DNA of 20,475 nt from Phyllobacteriaceae bacterium UBA1059 (GTDB taxonomy: Bacteria; Pseudomonadota; Alphaproteobacteria; Rhizobiales; Rhizobiaceae), in NCBI GenBank assembly GCA_002316345.1, contig DCDI01000021.1, positions 22,534 through 43,008 on the forward strand, given 5' to 3'. Made by a program: the position numbers and the translations under genes. A model generated the notes under the pieces. It saw only the letters and a program-made list of their open reading frames with translations, was not told where the DNA came from and did not search any database. Each line of letters opens with the position of its first letter. Position 1 is the first letter of the stretch. This document shows, piece by piece, positions 6,945-14,810 of the stretch.

Positions 6945-8563
6945 GCCTGCTCCAGATCGAGAACCTCGTGCTTGGCCTTCCGGAAGGCGCCGACCGCCTG
7001 CGCGCTGTCGACGGCATCAGCATCGAGGTCAATCGCAATGAGATCGTTTGCCTGGTGGGCGAAAGCGGCTCGGGCAAGTCGATGACGGCTCATGCCATCC
7101 TCGGCCTGCTCCCTGCCAAGGTAAAGGCGCTGGAAGGCGCGATCCGCTTTGGCGGCCAAGACCTGCTGAAGCTTCCGGCCAGGAACATGCGCCAGCTTCG
7201 CGGCAGCCGCATCGCCATGATCTTCCAGGAGCCGCTGACGGCGCTGAATCCGCTGGCAAAGGTCGGCAGCCAGGTCGCGGAGGCGATCCGCATCCACGGC
7301 AAGGCCGGCGGCGATGTCGAAGCACGTGTGGTCGAACTCTTCGGCCAAGTTGGCCTGCCCGATCCAGCCTCCATTATCTCCGCCTATCCGTTTCAGCTGT
7401 CCGGCGGCCAGCGCCAGCGCGTCATGATTGCCATGGCGCTTTCAAACGATCCCGAACTGCTGATCGCCGACGAGCCTACGACAGCGCTCGACGTCACCAC
7501 GCAGCGCCAGATTCTCGACCTGATCCTCGACCTTCAAAAGAAGCGCGACATGGGCGTGCTGTTCATTACGCACGACATCGGCGTGGTCGCTGATATTGCC
7601 GACCGTGTCGTTGTTCTCCGCCACGGCAAGGTGGTCGAACAGGGCGAGGCAAGCACCGTGCTCGACACGCCGCAGACGGACTACACGCGCGACCTTCTTG
7701 ATGCCGTGCCGGGTCGCGGCGCGATCCGCTCGGTTCGTGACGACACGACGCCGCTGCTGGAAATTAAGAACCTGCAGAAGGGCTTTACCACGCGCCAGAG
7801 CATGTTTTCCAAGCCGCGCCGCGTGGTTGCGGCCGACGACCTTAACCTCTCCCTCCAGCGCGGCGACACGCTGGCCGTTGTGGGCGAGAGCGGTTCGGGC
7901 AAGTCGACGCTGGCCCGCATGGTGCTGCGCCTGATCGAGCCGGACAACGGCGTGATCAACTTTGATGGCGCTTCGGTGCGCGCCATGAAAGGCGAAGCGC
8001 TGCGGCAGTTTCGCCGCCGCGTGCAGATCGTGTTCCAGGATCCCTACGCCTCGCTCGATCCGCGCCTGAAGATTGGCGAAAGCATCGTGCGCGGCCCGAT
8101 GGCGTTCGGAGCCTCGCGGACAGACGCGACAAAAACCGCGACCCGCTGGCTGGAAAAAGTCGGGCTCGGTGCGCACGCGCTGGACCGCTTCCCGCACGAA
8201 TTTTCCGGCGGACAACGCCAGCGCATCTGCATCGCCCGCGCGCTGGCGCTTGATCCCGTCTGCCTGATCGCCGACGAGGCCGTGTCGGCGCTGGACGTTT
8301 CTGTTCAAGCGCAGGTTTTGAAGCTGCTTGCCGAATTGAAATCCGAGATGGGCCTGAGCATGCTGTTCATCACCCACGACCTGCGTGTTGCGCGCGAGAT
8401 CGCCGACCGCATTGTGGTCATGCAGAACGGCCGCATCGTCGAGCAGGCGCCTGCCGCCGCGCTCTTCGATCAGCCGCAGGCCGATTACACCAGGCGGCTG
8501 CTCGAATCCGTTCCCGGGCGCGCGTTCTTCGAGCGCCGCGAGCTGGCGGGGAGTGCCGCTTAG
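6941..8563 (+). CDS. Fused dipeptide-type ABC transporter ATPase (DppD-DppF in one chain)
   Basis: A 540-residue cytoplasmic protein with two complete nucleotide-binding domains. Domain 1 has Walker A GESGSGKS (40-47), signature LSGGQ (153-157) and Walker B LLIADEP (173-179). Domain 2 has Walker A GESGSGKS (315-322), signature FSGGQ (421-425) and Walker B CLIADEA (441-447). Each domain carries a switch His in ITHD. Each half also ends with the family's C-terminal extension (DYTRDLLDAVPG and DYTRRLLESVPG). The two-domain form replaces separate DppD and DppF proteins and would supply both ATP sites of the transporter. It starts in a 4-base overlap with the DppC-like gene and ends 9 bases before the redox gene. 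Both ATP sites look intact. Confidence 0.96.
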   Translation: MSLLQIENLVLGLPEGADRLRAVDGISIEVNRNEIVCLVGESGSGKSMTAHAILGLLPAKVKALEGAIRFGGQDLLKLPARNMRQLRGSRIAMIFQEPLTALNPLAKVGSQVAEAIRIHGKAGGDVEARVVELFGQVGLPDPASIISAYPFQLSGGQRQRVMIAMALSNDPELLIADEPTTALDVTTQRQILDLILDLQKKRDMGVLFITHDIGVVADIADRVVVLRHGKVVEQGEASTVLDTPQTDYTRDLLDAVPGRGAIRSVRDDTTPLLEIKNLQKGFTTRQSMFSKPRRVVAADDLNLSLQRGDTLAVVGESGSGKSTLARMVLRLIEPDNGVINFDGASVRAMKGEALRQFRRRVQIVFQDPYASLDPRLKIGESIVRGPMAFGASRTDATKTATRWLEKVGLGAHALDRFPHEFSGGQRQRICIARALALDPVCLIADEAVSALDVSVQAQVLKLLAELKSEMGLSMLFITHDLRVAREIADRIVVMQNGRIVEQAPAAALFDQPQADYTRRLLESVPGRAFFERRELAGSAA

Positions 8564-8572
8564 GGCAGGACG

Positions 8573-10564
8573 ATGGACAACCGGACGCGCGCCTTTATCG
8601 AGAAATCCACACTGCTCTTCATTGCATCGCGCAATGTGGATGGCGCGATGGATGTTTCACCGCGCGGTGGCCAGCCTTCAGTCCTTCGCTTTCGGGCGGA
8701 TGGCGCGCTGCTGATGCCCGATTATGTCGGCAACAAGCGCCTCGACACGATCGGCAACGTGCTCGCCAACCCGGATGTCGCTCTTCTGCTGCTGAACCGG
8801 CTGAGCAACGATTATCTGCGCATCAATGCTCGCGCGATCGTATCGCAGGCCGAGGACGATCTTGCCGCCTTCCCGGCCGACGAGAACCCGCCGCTCAGCG
8901 TTATCGTACTCCAGCCGACCAAAATGGAATTCGTCGCCAGCAAGGCATTCCACCGCAGCGGCTTCTGGGTCGACGCGTCCGGCCTCAAGCCCACGCTCGA
9001 CGTGCTCGACATTTATGCCCGCGACATCAAGTGGCAAACGGATGGCGGGCGCGAACCCGTTCTGTTTGATCCGGGCTCCGAAAGCCATCTTGCCGGCTCT
9101 GGCCTGCGCGCCTTCTACGGCACGCCTAGCCCCATGGTGCAAAAGAAGGTCTATGATACGGCCGGCCCCGGCTTCATGAGCTTCATCGACGACGCCCGCT
9201 TCATCGTTTTTGCGCATGAGGGCGCGGGCGGTGAAATCCTGATCGACCTGGCCGGCGGCGCGCCATTGAGAGCCGATCGCAACACAAACGCACCCTCGCT
9301 GCTGCTCGACATCGAGCATGAGGGCACGGCCGGCCCTGCAGCACCGCATTCGTCCCCGTTCGCGATCATCGCCGCCGAGCCAGGCCGCTGCGACAACATC
9401 CGGGTGAACGGGACCTATCGCGAGGTGTGCACGACGCCAGATGGCCAGCGCCGGCTCAGCCTTCAGTCGGAAGAAATCTATTTTCACTGCTCGGCGGCAC
9501 TCACCCGGTCGCGCATCTGGATGGATGCGCGACCCGCGGCCTGGAGTGGGAAGCGAAGCTTCACCTGCGTCTCCCGACGGCAGGAAAGCCCGGATGTCGT
9601 ATCCTTGACCTTCAGCCCGCGCGACCGAGCGCCGGTCGGCTCGGCGGAGCCTGGCCAGTTCGTCACCGTCTCGCTGCCGCATGATAACGCAAAAACCCCG
9701 CGCCGTCGCTGTTACTCGATCTCCTCTGTCCCGACCGACCGCGAGCTACGCATTTCCGCGCGCCGCATCGGCGATAACGGGGTTTCCGCGCTTTTGCACG
9801 ACAGGGTCAAGATCGGCGACGAGGTCTTCCTTGGTCCCCCCGGCGGCCAATTCGTGTTCAACAGCCCACCTCTGAAGCCGGTCGTGTTGGTCAGTGCCGG
9901 CGTCGGTATCACGCCGCTCCTGCCGATGGCCGAGCAACTAGCACGCGAGGAGCCGGGTCGCGAGATCTGGTTCGTTCATGCGGCCCGGAACGGCCGGCAC
10001 CACCTTTTCGGCCCTGAGGCGCTGGAACTCGCCAACTCCAATCCCGGCATCAGCCTGCTGACGGTTTACTCTCGCCCCGACGACGATGACACGTTCCACC
10101 ACGAGGGTCGCCTTGATGCGAGCGCGCTTGCGCGGCACGTGCCCGTCACAAAGGCTGACTTCTACATCTGCGGTCCCGACGCCTTCATGTCCTCGCTGCG
10201 GGACGGTCTAATCGAACTGGGCACACCGCCGGCGGCGATCCGCATGGAAGCATTCGAACAAAGCGGCAGTGGAGGCTTTGCGCTGAGCGAAGCCCAGATG
10301 AACCTGCCGCCCAGCGTGGTCAGCTTTACGCGCTCCGACCGCCAGGCGACGTGGACCCCGGAATGCGGCTCGCTGCTCGACCTGGCGCTGGCCAACGACA
10401 TCGAGGTCCAGTTTTCCTGCCGCAGCGGCGAGTGCCAGTCCTGCAGCCAGAAGATCATCAGTGGCGGTGTGATCTACCCGTCCGGCGAAGAACCGCTCAT
10501 CGCCCGTGGCCAGGTCCTGCTTTGCCAAGCGATCCCTAAAAACGACCTAGTACTGGACTGCTGA
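8573..10564 (+). CDS. Fusion flavo-iron-sulfur protein: tandem PNPOx-like region, FNR reductase domain, C-terminal [2Fe-2S] ferredoxin
   Basis: A 663-residue multidomain redox protein with no signal peptide. Residues about 1-135 resemble the pyridoxamine-5'-phosphate-oxidase-like split barrel (SPRGG at 29-33, NKRLDTIGN at 54-62, LRINARA at 82-88, closing with AFHRSGFW). Residues about 200-318 look like a second, diverged copy (IRVNGTY, closing with HCSAALTRSRIW). Residues about 326-560 form a ferredoxin-reductase domain with a flavin motif RRCYSISS (377-384), an NAD(P)H motif SAGVGITPLL (441-450) and CGPDAFM (533-539). The C-terminal ferredoxin has Cys616, Cys621, Cys624 and Cys651 (C-x4-C-x2-C, then C). 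Electrons would run NAD(P)H to flavin to [2Fe-2S], as in phthalate dioxygenase reductase. It starts 9 bases after the ATPase stop behind AGGGCAGG, so it belongs to the transport operon. The electron acceptor and the role of the N-terminal part are unknown. Confidence 0.9.
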   Translation: MDNRTRAFIEKSTLLFIASRNVDGAMDVSPRGGQPSVLRFRADGALLMPDYVGNKRLDTIGNVLANPDVALLLLNRLSNDYLRINARAIVSQAEDDLAAFPADENPPLSVIVLQPTKMEFVASKAFHRSGFWVDASGLKPTLDVLDIYARDIKWQTDGGREPVLFDPGSESHLAGSGLRAFYGTPSPMVQKKVYDTAGPGFMSFIDDARFIVFAHEGAGGEILIDLAGGAPLRADRNTNAPSLLLDIEHEGTAGPAAPHSSPFAIIAAEPGRCDNIRVNGTYREVCTTPDGQRRLSLQSEEIYFHCSAALTRSRIWMDARPAAWSGKRSFTCVSRRQESPDVVSLTFSPRDRAPVGSAEPGQFVTVSLPHDNAKTPRRRCYSISSVPTDRELRISARRIGDNGVSALLHDRVKIGDEVFLGPPGGQFVFNSPPLKPVVLVSAGVGITPLLPMAEQLAREEPGREIWFVHAARNGRHHLFGPEALELANSNPGISLLTVYSRPDDDDTFHHEGRLDASALARHVPVTKADFYICGPDAFMSSLRDGLIELGTPPAAIRMEAFEQSGSGGFALSEAQMNLPPSVVSFTRSDRQATWTPECGSLLDLALANDIEVQFSCRSGECQSCSQKIISGGVIYPSGEEPLIARGQVLLCQAIPKNDLVLDC

Positions 10565-10628
10565 CCAGCGTTTGCAGTCTGCGAGCCAGCTTCATCAATT
10601 CGTTGAAGAGAGTTCCTTTTTCCATTAC

Positions 10629-10654
10629 TGCGCCGCCACAAGCGGTCGGGCGCA
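10629..10654. repeat. Inverted repeat in the convergent gap between the redox gene and uxuA
   Basis: TGCGCC (10629-10634) pairs with GGCGCA (10649-10654) across 14 bases. The 141-base gap 10565-10705 separates two converging transcription units. A weaker repeat CTTCA / TGAAG (10590-10608) precedes a T5 run at 10616-10620 and could help end the rightward operon. None of these has the ideal stem-plus-adjacent-U-run form, so the roles are tentative. Confidence 0.35.
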
Positions 10655-10670
10655 GCGGAGATTTGATTGA

Positions 10671-10701
10671 GGAAGCAATAAACGGCTGCATCGGGTGCAG
10701 C
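10671..10701 (-). terminator. Candidate terminator of the leftward uxuA operon
   Basis: Read on the minus strand, the stem GCTGCA-cccga-TGCAGC (10701 to 10685) starts 4 bases after the uxuA stop and is followed by cgTTTATTgctt. The 6-bp stem with a 5-base loop and a T-rich tail is a plausible intrinsic terminator, though short. Confidence 0.45.
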
Positions 10702-10705
10702 TCTA

Positions 10706-11926
10706 TCAATGATCCATCTGGCAGGCGATAGGATGCGCCAACGCTGTCATGATGCCGCGCAACTCTGCAAGGCCTCGCAGCCTCCCGATGATCGGATAAC
10801 CCGGCTGTCCGCTGCGGCCGAGATCGTCGACGATCCTTTGGCCGTGATCGGGGCGCATCGGGATTTGATGATCCTGGCGCCCTTCAACTTTCCGCCTTTT
10901 CTCCTCACGAAGGATCTCGGCGATAAAAGCGACCATATCGGTGCTTCCGCCAAGGTGTTCCGCTTCATGGAAGGAAGCAGGGATGCCGGCCTCTTCGCGC
11001 GTGACATTGCGCAGATGCAGGAAGTGCACCCGCGGTCCGAACCGGAGCATGAGGCCGGCTAGATCATTATCGGGACGCGCACCAAGCGATCCCGAGCATA
11101 AGGTCAGCCCGTTTGCAGGGCTGTCGACAGCGTTGAGCATGGTTTCGAAATCGTCCTCGGTGGACATGATGCGCGGCAAACCGAGCAAAGGGAATGGCGG
11201 ATCATCTGGATGGCAGCAAAGGCGCACGCCGAGTTTCTCGGCGACCGGAACGACTTCTTCGAGGAAGGTGACATAGTGCGTACGCAACCGTTCTGAGTCG
11301 ATGGCATCATATTGCGCCAGTAGCTGACGGACATCTTCAATCGTCAGGCTCTCCGTCGAGCCAGGCAATCCGCCGGTCACGTTCCTGGCAAGCTCACGTT
11401 GGCGATGTTCGTCCATGCTGGCGAAGCGCTCTTCCGCCTTGGCAACGATCCGCTCATCGAAGGATGCGGCTGCGTTCTTGCGTTGGAGAATATGAATGTC
11501 GAAGGCTGCGAAGTCGATCAAATCAAAGCGCATGCAGTCGCCGCCATGGGGAAGTTTCCAGGCGAGATCGGTTCGGGTCCAGTCGAGCACGGGCATGAAG
11601 TTGTAGCATATCGTTTCCAGCCCATTTTCGCTCAGATGCTGGAGGCTTTGCTTGTAGTTCTCGATATGCGCGCGCCAGTCGCCCGTTTGTTTCTTGATGT
11701 CCTCCGACACCGGCAGGCTCTCCACCACCTCCCACGCGAGTCCGGATGGCGAACCATCCTTCAAGCGGCTAAGGTCATCCTGGCGGCGGCGGATTTCTTT
11801 CGACGACCAGATCTCTCCAGTCGGAATATGGTGCAAGGCACTGACGACGCCTTCCACCCCGGCTTGCCGCATGTCGTCCACCGACGCTTGATCATGCGGG
11901 CCGAACCAGCGCCATGTCTGTCGCAT
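10706..11926 (-). CDS. uxuA: D-mannonate dehydratase
   Basis: A 406-residue protein, close to the 394 residues of E. coli UxuA. It dehydrates D-mannonate to 2-keto-3-deoxy-D-gluconate in the cytoplasm, the third step of glucuronate breakdown. The N-terminus WRWFGPHD (5-12), HHIPTGEIW (32-40), CCHPDDPP with His239 (237-244), CSGSLGARPDND (277-288), HLRNV (304-308) and RPDHG with His361 (358-362) are the conserved UxuA segments that hold the metal and substrate. The ATG at 11926 follows CAGGAAAA on the minus strand. It lies 65 bases downstream of the MalK-like gene in the same direction and is probably the last gene of that operon. All diagnostic segments are present, so the family call is firm. 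Activity on D-mannonate is expected from the family but not proven. Confidence 0.95.
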   Translation of the reverse strand: MRQTWRWFGPHDQASVDDMRQAGVEGVVSALHHIPTGEIWSSKEIRRRQDDLSRLKDGSPSGLAWEVVESLPVSEDIKKQTGDWRAHIENYKQSLQHLSENGLETICYNFMPVLDWTRTDLAWKLPHGGDCMRFDLIDFAAFDIHILQRKNAAASFDERIVAKAEERFASMDEHRQRELARNVTGGLPGSTESLTIEDVRQLLAQYDAIDSERLRTHYVTFLEEVVPVAEKLGVRLCCHPDDPPFPLLGLPRIMSTEDDFETMLNAVDSPANGLTLCSGSLGARPDNDLAGLMLRFGPRVHFLHLRNVTREEAGIPASFHEAEHLGGSTDMVAFIAEILREEKRRKVEGRQDHQIPMRPDHGQRIVDDLGRSGQPGYPIIGRLRGLAELRGIMTALAHPIACQMDH

Positions 11927-11991
11927 TGCATTTTCCTGTAGTATTGGTGGCTGGCCGCATAGCAGCGCACAGCTTGGCTGGTTTTCAGGCG

Positions 11992-13029
11992 TCAGGATGC
12001 AGTGTGGACAGCAACGCCGTCAGCATCGAAGGCGTAGGTTCGGCCGGGCTCGGCAGTCAGCGTGACTGCGCTTTGAACGCGGGGCGGCGGGCCATCCCGA
12101 TGCAATGCGAGGCAGGTGTCACCGTTTTCAAGCTGGATGTGAAGCAGCGTTTCCGCGCCGGCATATTCAGCCAGCACAACCGTTCCAGGCAGACCGGGCT
12201 GTGCGGCAGAACCGACCCGAAGATGTTCAGGGCGCACGCCGCATTGCGTGGCTGAAAGTGGAAGAGACCCGCCCGGCGACAACGCCACCGCCGTATCTGC
12301 CTTCAGAATGTTCATCTTCGGACTGCCGATGAACTGCGCAACAAAGATGTTGGCCGGGCGCTCATAGAGTTCCTGCGGCGCGCCAACCTGCTCGACCCTG
12401 CCGTCCTTGAGAACAACAATCCGGTCGGCCAGCGTCATGGCCTCCACCTGATCATGGGTGACATAGATCATCGTCGTTGCAACACGCTGGTGCAGGCTGG
12501 CGATCTCGGAGCGCATATGCACTCGCAGTTCAGCATCGAGGTTCGACAGCGGCTCATCGAAAAGAAAGACCGAAGGGTTCGCCACGATCGCCCGGCCGAT
12601 TGCGACACGCTGGCGCTGGCCACCCGAGAGTTGGCGTGGATAACGATCAAGCAGTGCGTCGAGCTTCAAAAGCGCCGCAGCTTCCGACACAGCCTTTTCG
12701 CGTTCGGCACGCGCGACTTTGCGCACCTTCAACCCAAAGCCCATATTCTCACGCACTGTGAGGTGCGGATAAAGGGCGTAGGATTGGAACACCATCGCGA
12801 CGCCACGCGCGGATGCCGGAACATCGTTCACGATCCGGTCGCCGATCGTTAGCTCGCCATGGGTAATGGGCTCCAACCCGGCGATGAGCCGCAGCAGGGT
12901 GGACTTCCCGCAGCCGGATGGACCGACAAAGACCACGAACTCGCCATCGGCAATGTCGAGATCGATGCCGCGAATGATCTCGACCGAGCCGAAGGTTTTC
13001 CGCAAATCCTGGAGCTTAACAATGGCCAT
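11992..13029 (-). CDS. Sugar ABC transporter ATPase (MalK/UgpC/MsmK type)
   Basis: A 345-residue ATPase that powers the CUT1 sugar transporter encoded just upstream. Walker A is GPSGCGKST (36-44), the signature LSGGQ (134-138), Walker B FLFDEP (155-160) and the switch His lies in THDQVEAMTLADR (about 191-203). The C-terminal third (about 235-345) is the TOBE/OB regulatory domain typical of MalK-like ATPases, with GVRPEHL as its marker. The frame can also open at TTG 13038, but ATG 13029 is preferred because GAGGA lies 9 bases before it. It is separated from the upstream permease by 12 bases. Such ATPases are sometimes shared among several sugar transporters. Confidence 0.95.
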   Translation of the reverse strand: MAIVKLQDLRKTFGSVEIIRGIDLDIADGEFVVFVGPSGCGKSTLLRLIAGLEPITHGELTIGDRIVNDVPASARGVAMVFQSYALYPHLTVRENMGFGLKVRKVARAEREKAVSEAAALLKLDALLDRYPRQLSGGQRQRVAIGRAIVANPSVFLFDEPLSNLDAELRVHMRSEIASLHQRVATTMIYVTHDQVEAMTLADRIVVLKDGRVEQVGAPQELYERPANIFVAQFIGSPKMNILKADTAVALSPGGSLPLSATQCGVRPEHLRVGSAAQPGLPGTVVLAEYAGAETLLHIQLENGDTCLALHRDGPPPRVQSAVTLTAEPGRTYAFDADGVAVHTAS

Positions 13030-13041
13030 TGGATGCAATCC

Positions 13042-13875
13042 TCAACCTTTGACGCCGGAAAGCGCGAAGCTTTCGACAATTTGGCGCTGGGCGATGAGAT
13101 AGATGATGAGAACGGGGATAACCGCGAGCGTCGTTGCCGCCAGCTGCAGGTTCCACAAAGGCAGGCCGTAGCTGTCGTTGAAGTTCGACAAAGCGAGCGG
13201 CAGGGTGAACTTTTCCAGAGAACTCAGGAAGATCAGCGGCTCGAGGAAGAGGTTCCAGGAGTTCAGAAAGGTGATGATGGCGACAGCTGCCAGAGCCGGC
13301 CGCGACATCGGGATGGCGATCTTCCACCAGATGCCGAAGCGCGACAGCCCGTCCATCTTGGCGGCTTCTTCCAGTTCTTTGGGAAGCGACAGGAAGTATT
13401 GCCGCATCAGGAAGGTGGCGACGACGCCCTGCGCACCGAACACAGGCAGAAGGATCAGCGGCCAGTGCGTATCCACCAGGCCCAGCCACCGGATGAGGAA
13501 GAAGTTCGGGATGATGGTCACTTCATCCGGCATCATCAGCGCTGTCACGAGCAGCAGCATAAGCAGTCCTGCTCCGACAAAGCGGATGCGCGCCAAGGCA
13601 TAACCAGCAAGCGAAGAGATCAGCAGCGTCAGGATTGTCACCACGCCGGCGATGTAAAGCGAGTTGAAATACTGCCGCGCGAAGGGCTGGTAGGTGAAGA
13701 CTTCCACGAAGTTCTCGTACCGCCACACGCGGGGGATCAGGTTCGGCGCACCGAAGATTTCGGTGACACTCTTGAAGCCTGCCGACACCATCCAGAGAAA
13801 CGGAAACACGAACGGCACGGCAAGCAGCAAGAGCGCCAGCGTCCAGGCGAGACGGTTCCAGGAAGCGCGCGTCAT
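13042..13875 (-). CDS. Sugar ABC transporter permease (MalG/MsmG/CUT1 type)
   Basis: A 277-residue inner-membrane permease. The first helix lies at about 9-30 (WTLALLLLAVPFVFPFLWMV). The periplasmic 'YENFVEVFTYQPFARQYFNSL' segment, about five further helices and the coupling loop LPKELEEAAKMDGLSRFGIW with the canonical EAA..G pattern follow. The ATG at 13875 overlaps the stop of the first permease (ATGA, 13872-13875), showing translational coupling. The open frame continues upstream to 14154, but that part lies antisense-free over the other permease in another frame and lacks membrane character. With the partner permease it forms the channel for a mono- or oligosaccharide or sugar acid. Confidence 0.95.
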   Translation of the reverse strand: MTRASWNRLAWTLALLLLAVPFVFPFLWMVSAGFKSVTEIFGAPNLIPRVWRYENFVEVFTYQPFARQYFNSLYIAGVVTILTLLISSLAGYALARIRFVGAGLLMLLLVTALMMPDEVTIIPNFFLIRWLGLVDTHWPLILLPVFGAQGVVATFLMRQYFLSLPKELEEAAKMDGLSRFGIWWKIAIPMSRPALAAVAIITFLNSWNLFLEPLIFLSSLEKFTLPLALSNFNDSYGLPLWNLQLAATTLAVIPVLIIYLIAQRQIVESFALSGVKG

Positions 13876-14798
13876 GCATCGTCCTTTCGCCGCAGGGACA
13901 CCTGGATCAGGGTGAGGATGGTCACGATCACGAACATGATGATCGCCAGGGCTGAAGCGTAGCCGATATCGAAGAACTGGAAGCCCTGCTGGTAGATGTA
14001 GAAGGCCAGCACCAGCGTTCCGTTTTCTGGTCCGCCGCCCGTCATCTGGTAGATGTGGTCGAAAACTTTGAACGAGCCGATGGTCGTCAAAATGACGATC
14101 ACAAGCGTCGTGGGCCCGAGCAAAGGCCAAGTGATAAGCCGAAAGATCTGCCAACGCGATGCGCTCTCCAGGCCTGCCGCCTCGTCGTAATCGCGCGGGA
14201 TCGCCTGGAGTGCCGCGATGTAAAGGATCATGTTCAGGCCCACCATCTTGATGACCCGCGTCACGATCACGGCGGCCATGGCCCAGTTCGGCTCGCGCAG
14301 CCAGTTAGGCCCGGTGATGCCGATCAGCGCCAGCATCTGGTTGATGGGTCCGCCTTCGCCTTGAAGCATGAATTTCCAGACGATCGCCCAGGCAATGGCC
14401 GAGGTGATCACGGGCGCAAAAAAGATGGTGCGAAAGATGATGACGCCGCGAAACGGGCGCGAAAGTGCCACCGCCAGAAACAGCGCAAGTGCGACGTTCA
14501 GCGGAACCAGACCTAGCGCAAAGACCGCAGAGTTCCGCAAAACATACCAGAAGTCTGGATTTTCGAGGAGCGCGTCTTCGAAGTTGGTGAGGCCGACAAA
14601 GGTGGCCTCACCCGAAAGGAAGTTCCAGTCCGACATCGCATAGATGAAAATCGCGATGAGAGGACCGAGAAAGAAGATCAGGAACCCGAGCAGTGTCGGG
14701 CTGACGAACAACCAACCCTCTATTGCGTCACGACGCTGAAGGGTCAGCCAAGGCGCACGAGCCTGCGCCCCGAAGCGGTGCGATAAAGAGCTGGCCAA
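13872..14798 (-). CDS. Sugar ABC transporter permease (MalF/MsmF/CUT1 type), TTG start
   Basis: A 308-residue inner-membrane permease with about six helices, beginning with GWLFVSPTLLGFLIFFLGPL (about 28-47). The coupling loop is IPRDYDEAAGLESASRWQIF. The start must be the TTG at 14798: an in-frame TAA (the stop of the binding-protein gene) lies only 12 bases upstream, the next in-frame ATG is about 54 codons inside past the first helix, and AAGGAAG lies 5 bases before the TTG. The weak start codon may lower permease synthesis relative to the binding protein. It partners the MalG-like protein encoded next. Confidence 0.94.
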   Translation of the reverse strand: MASSLSHRFGAQARAPWLTLQRRDAIEGWLFVSPTLLGFLIFFLGPLIAIFIYAMSDWNFLSGEATFVGLTNFEDALLENPDFWYVLRNSAVFALGLVPLNVALALFLAVALSRPFRGVIIFRTIFFAPVITSAIAWAIVWKFMLQGEGGPINQMLALIGITGPNWLREPNWAMAAVIVTRVIKMVGLNMILYIAALQAIPRDYDEAAGLESASRWQIFRLITWPLLGPTTLVIVILTTIGSFKVFDHIYQMTGGGPENGTLVLAFYIYQQGFQFFDIGYASALAIIMFVIVTILTLIQVSLRRKDDA

Positions 14799-14810
14799 GG
14801 GTTCTTCCTT

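Noticed and set aside
12859..13962. 367-codon open frame on the plus strand
   Set aside because: It is antisense to the sugar permease and ATPase genes, is extremely rich in charged residues and Gln/His, and has no recognisable fold.
13876..14154. Upstream extension of the MalG-like permease frame
   Set aside because: The extension overlaps the other permease gene in a different frame and is not membrane-like; the ATGA overlap at 13872-13875 gives a natural start.
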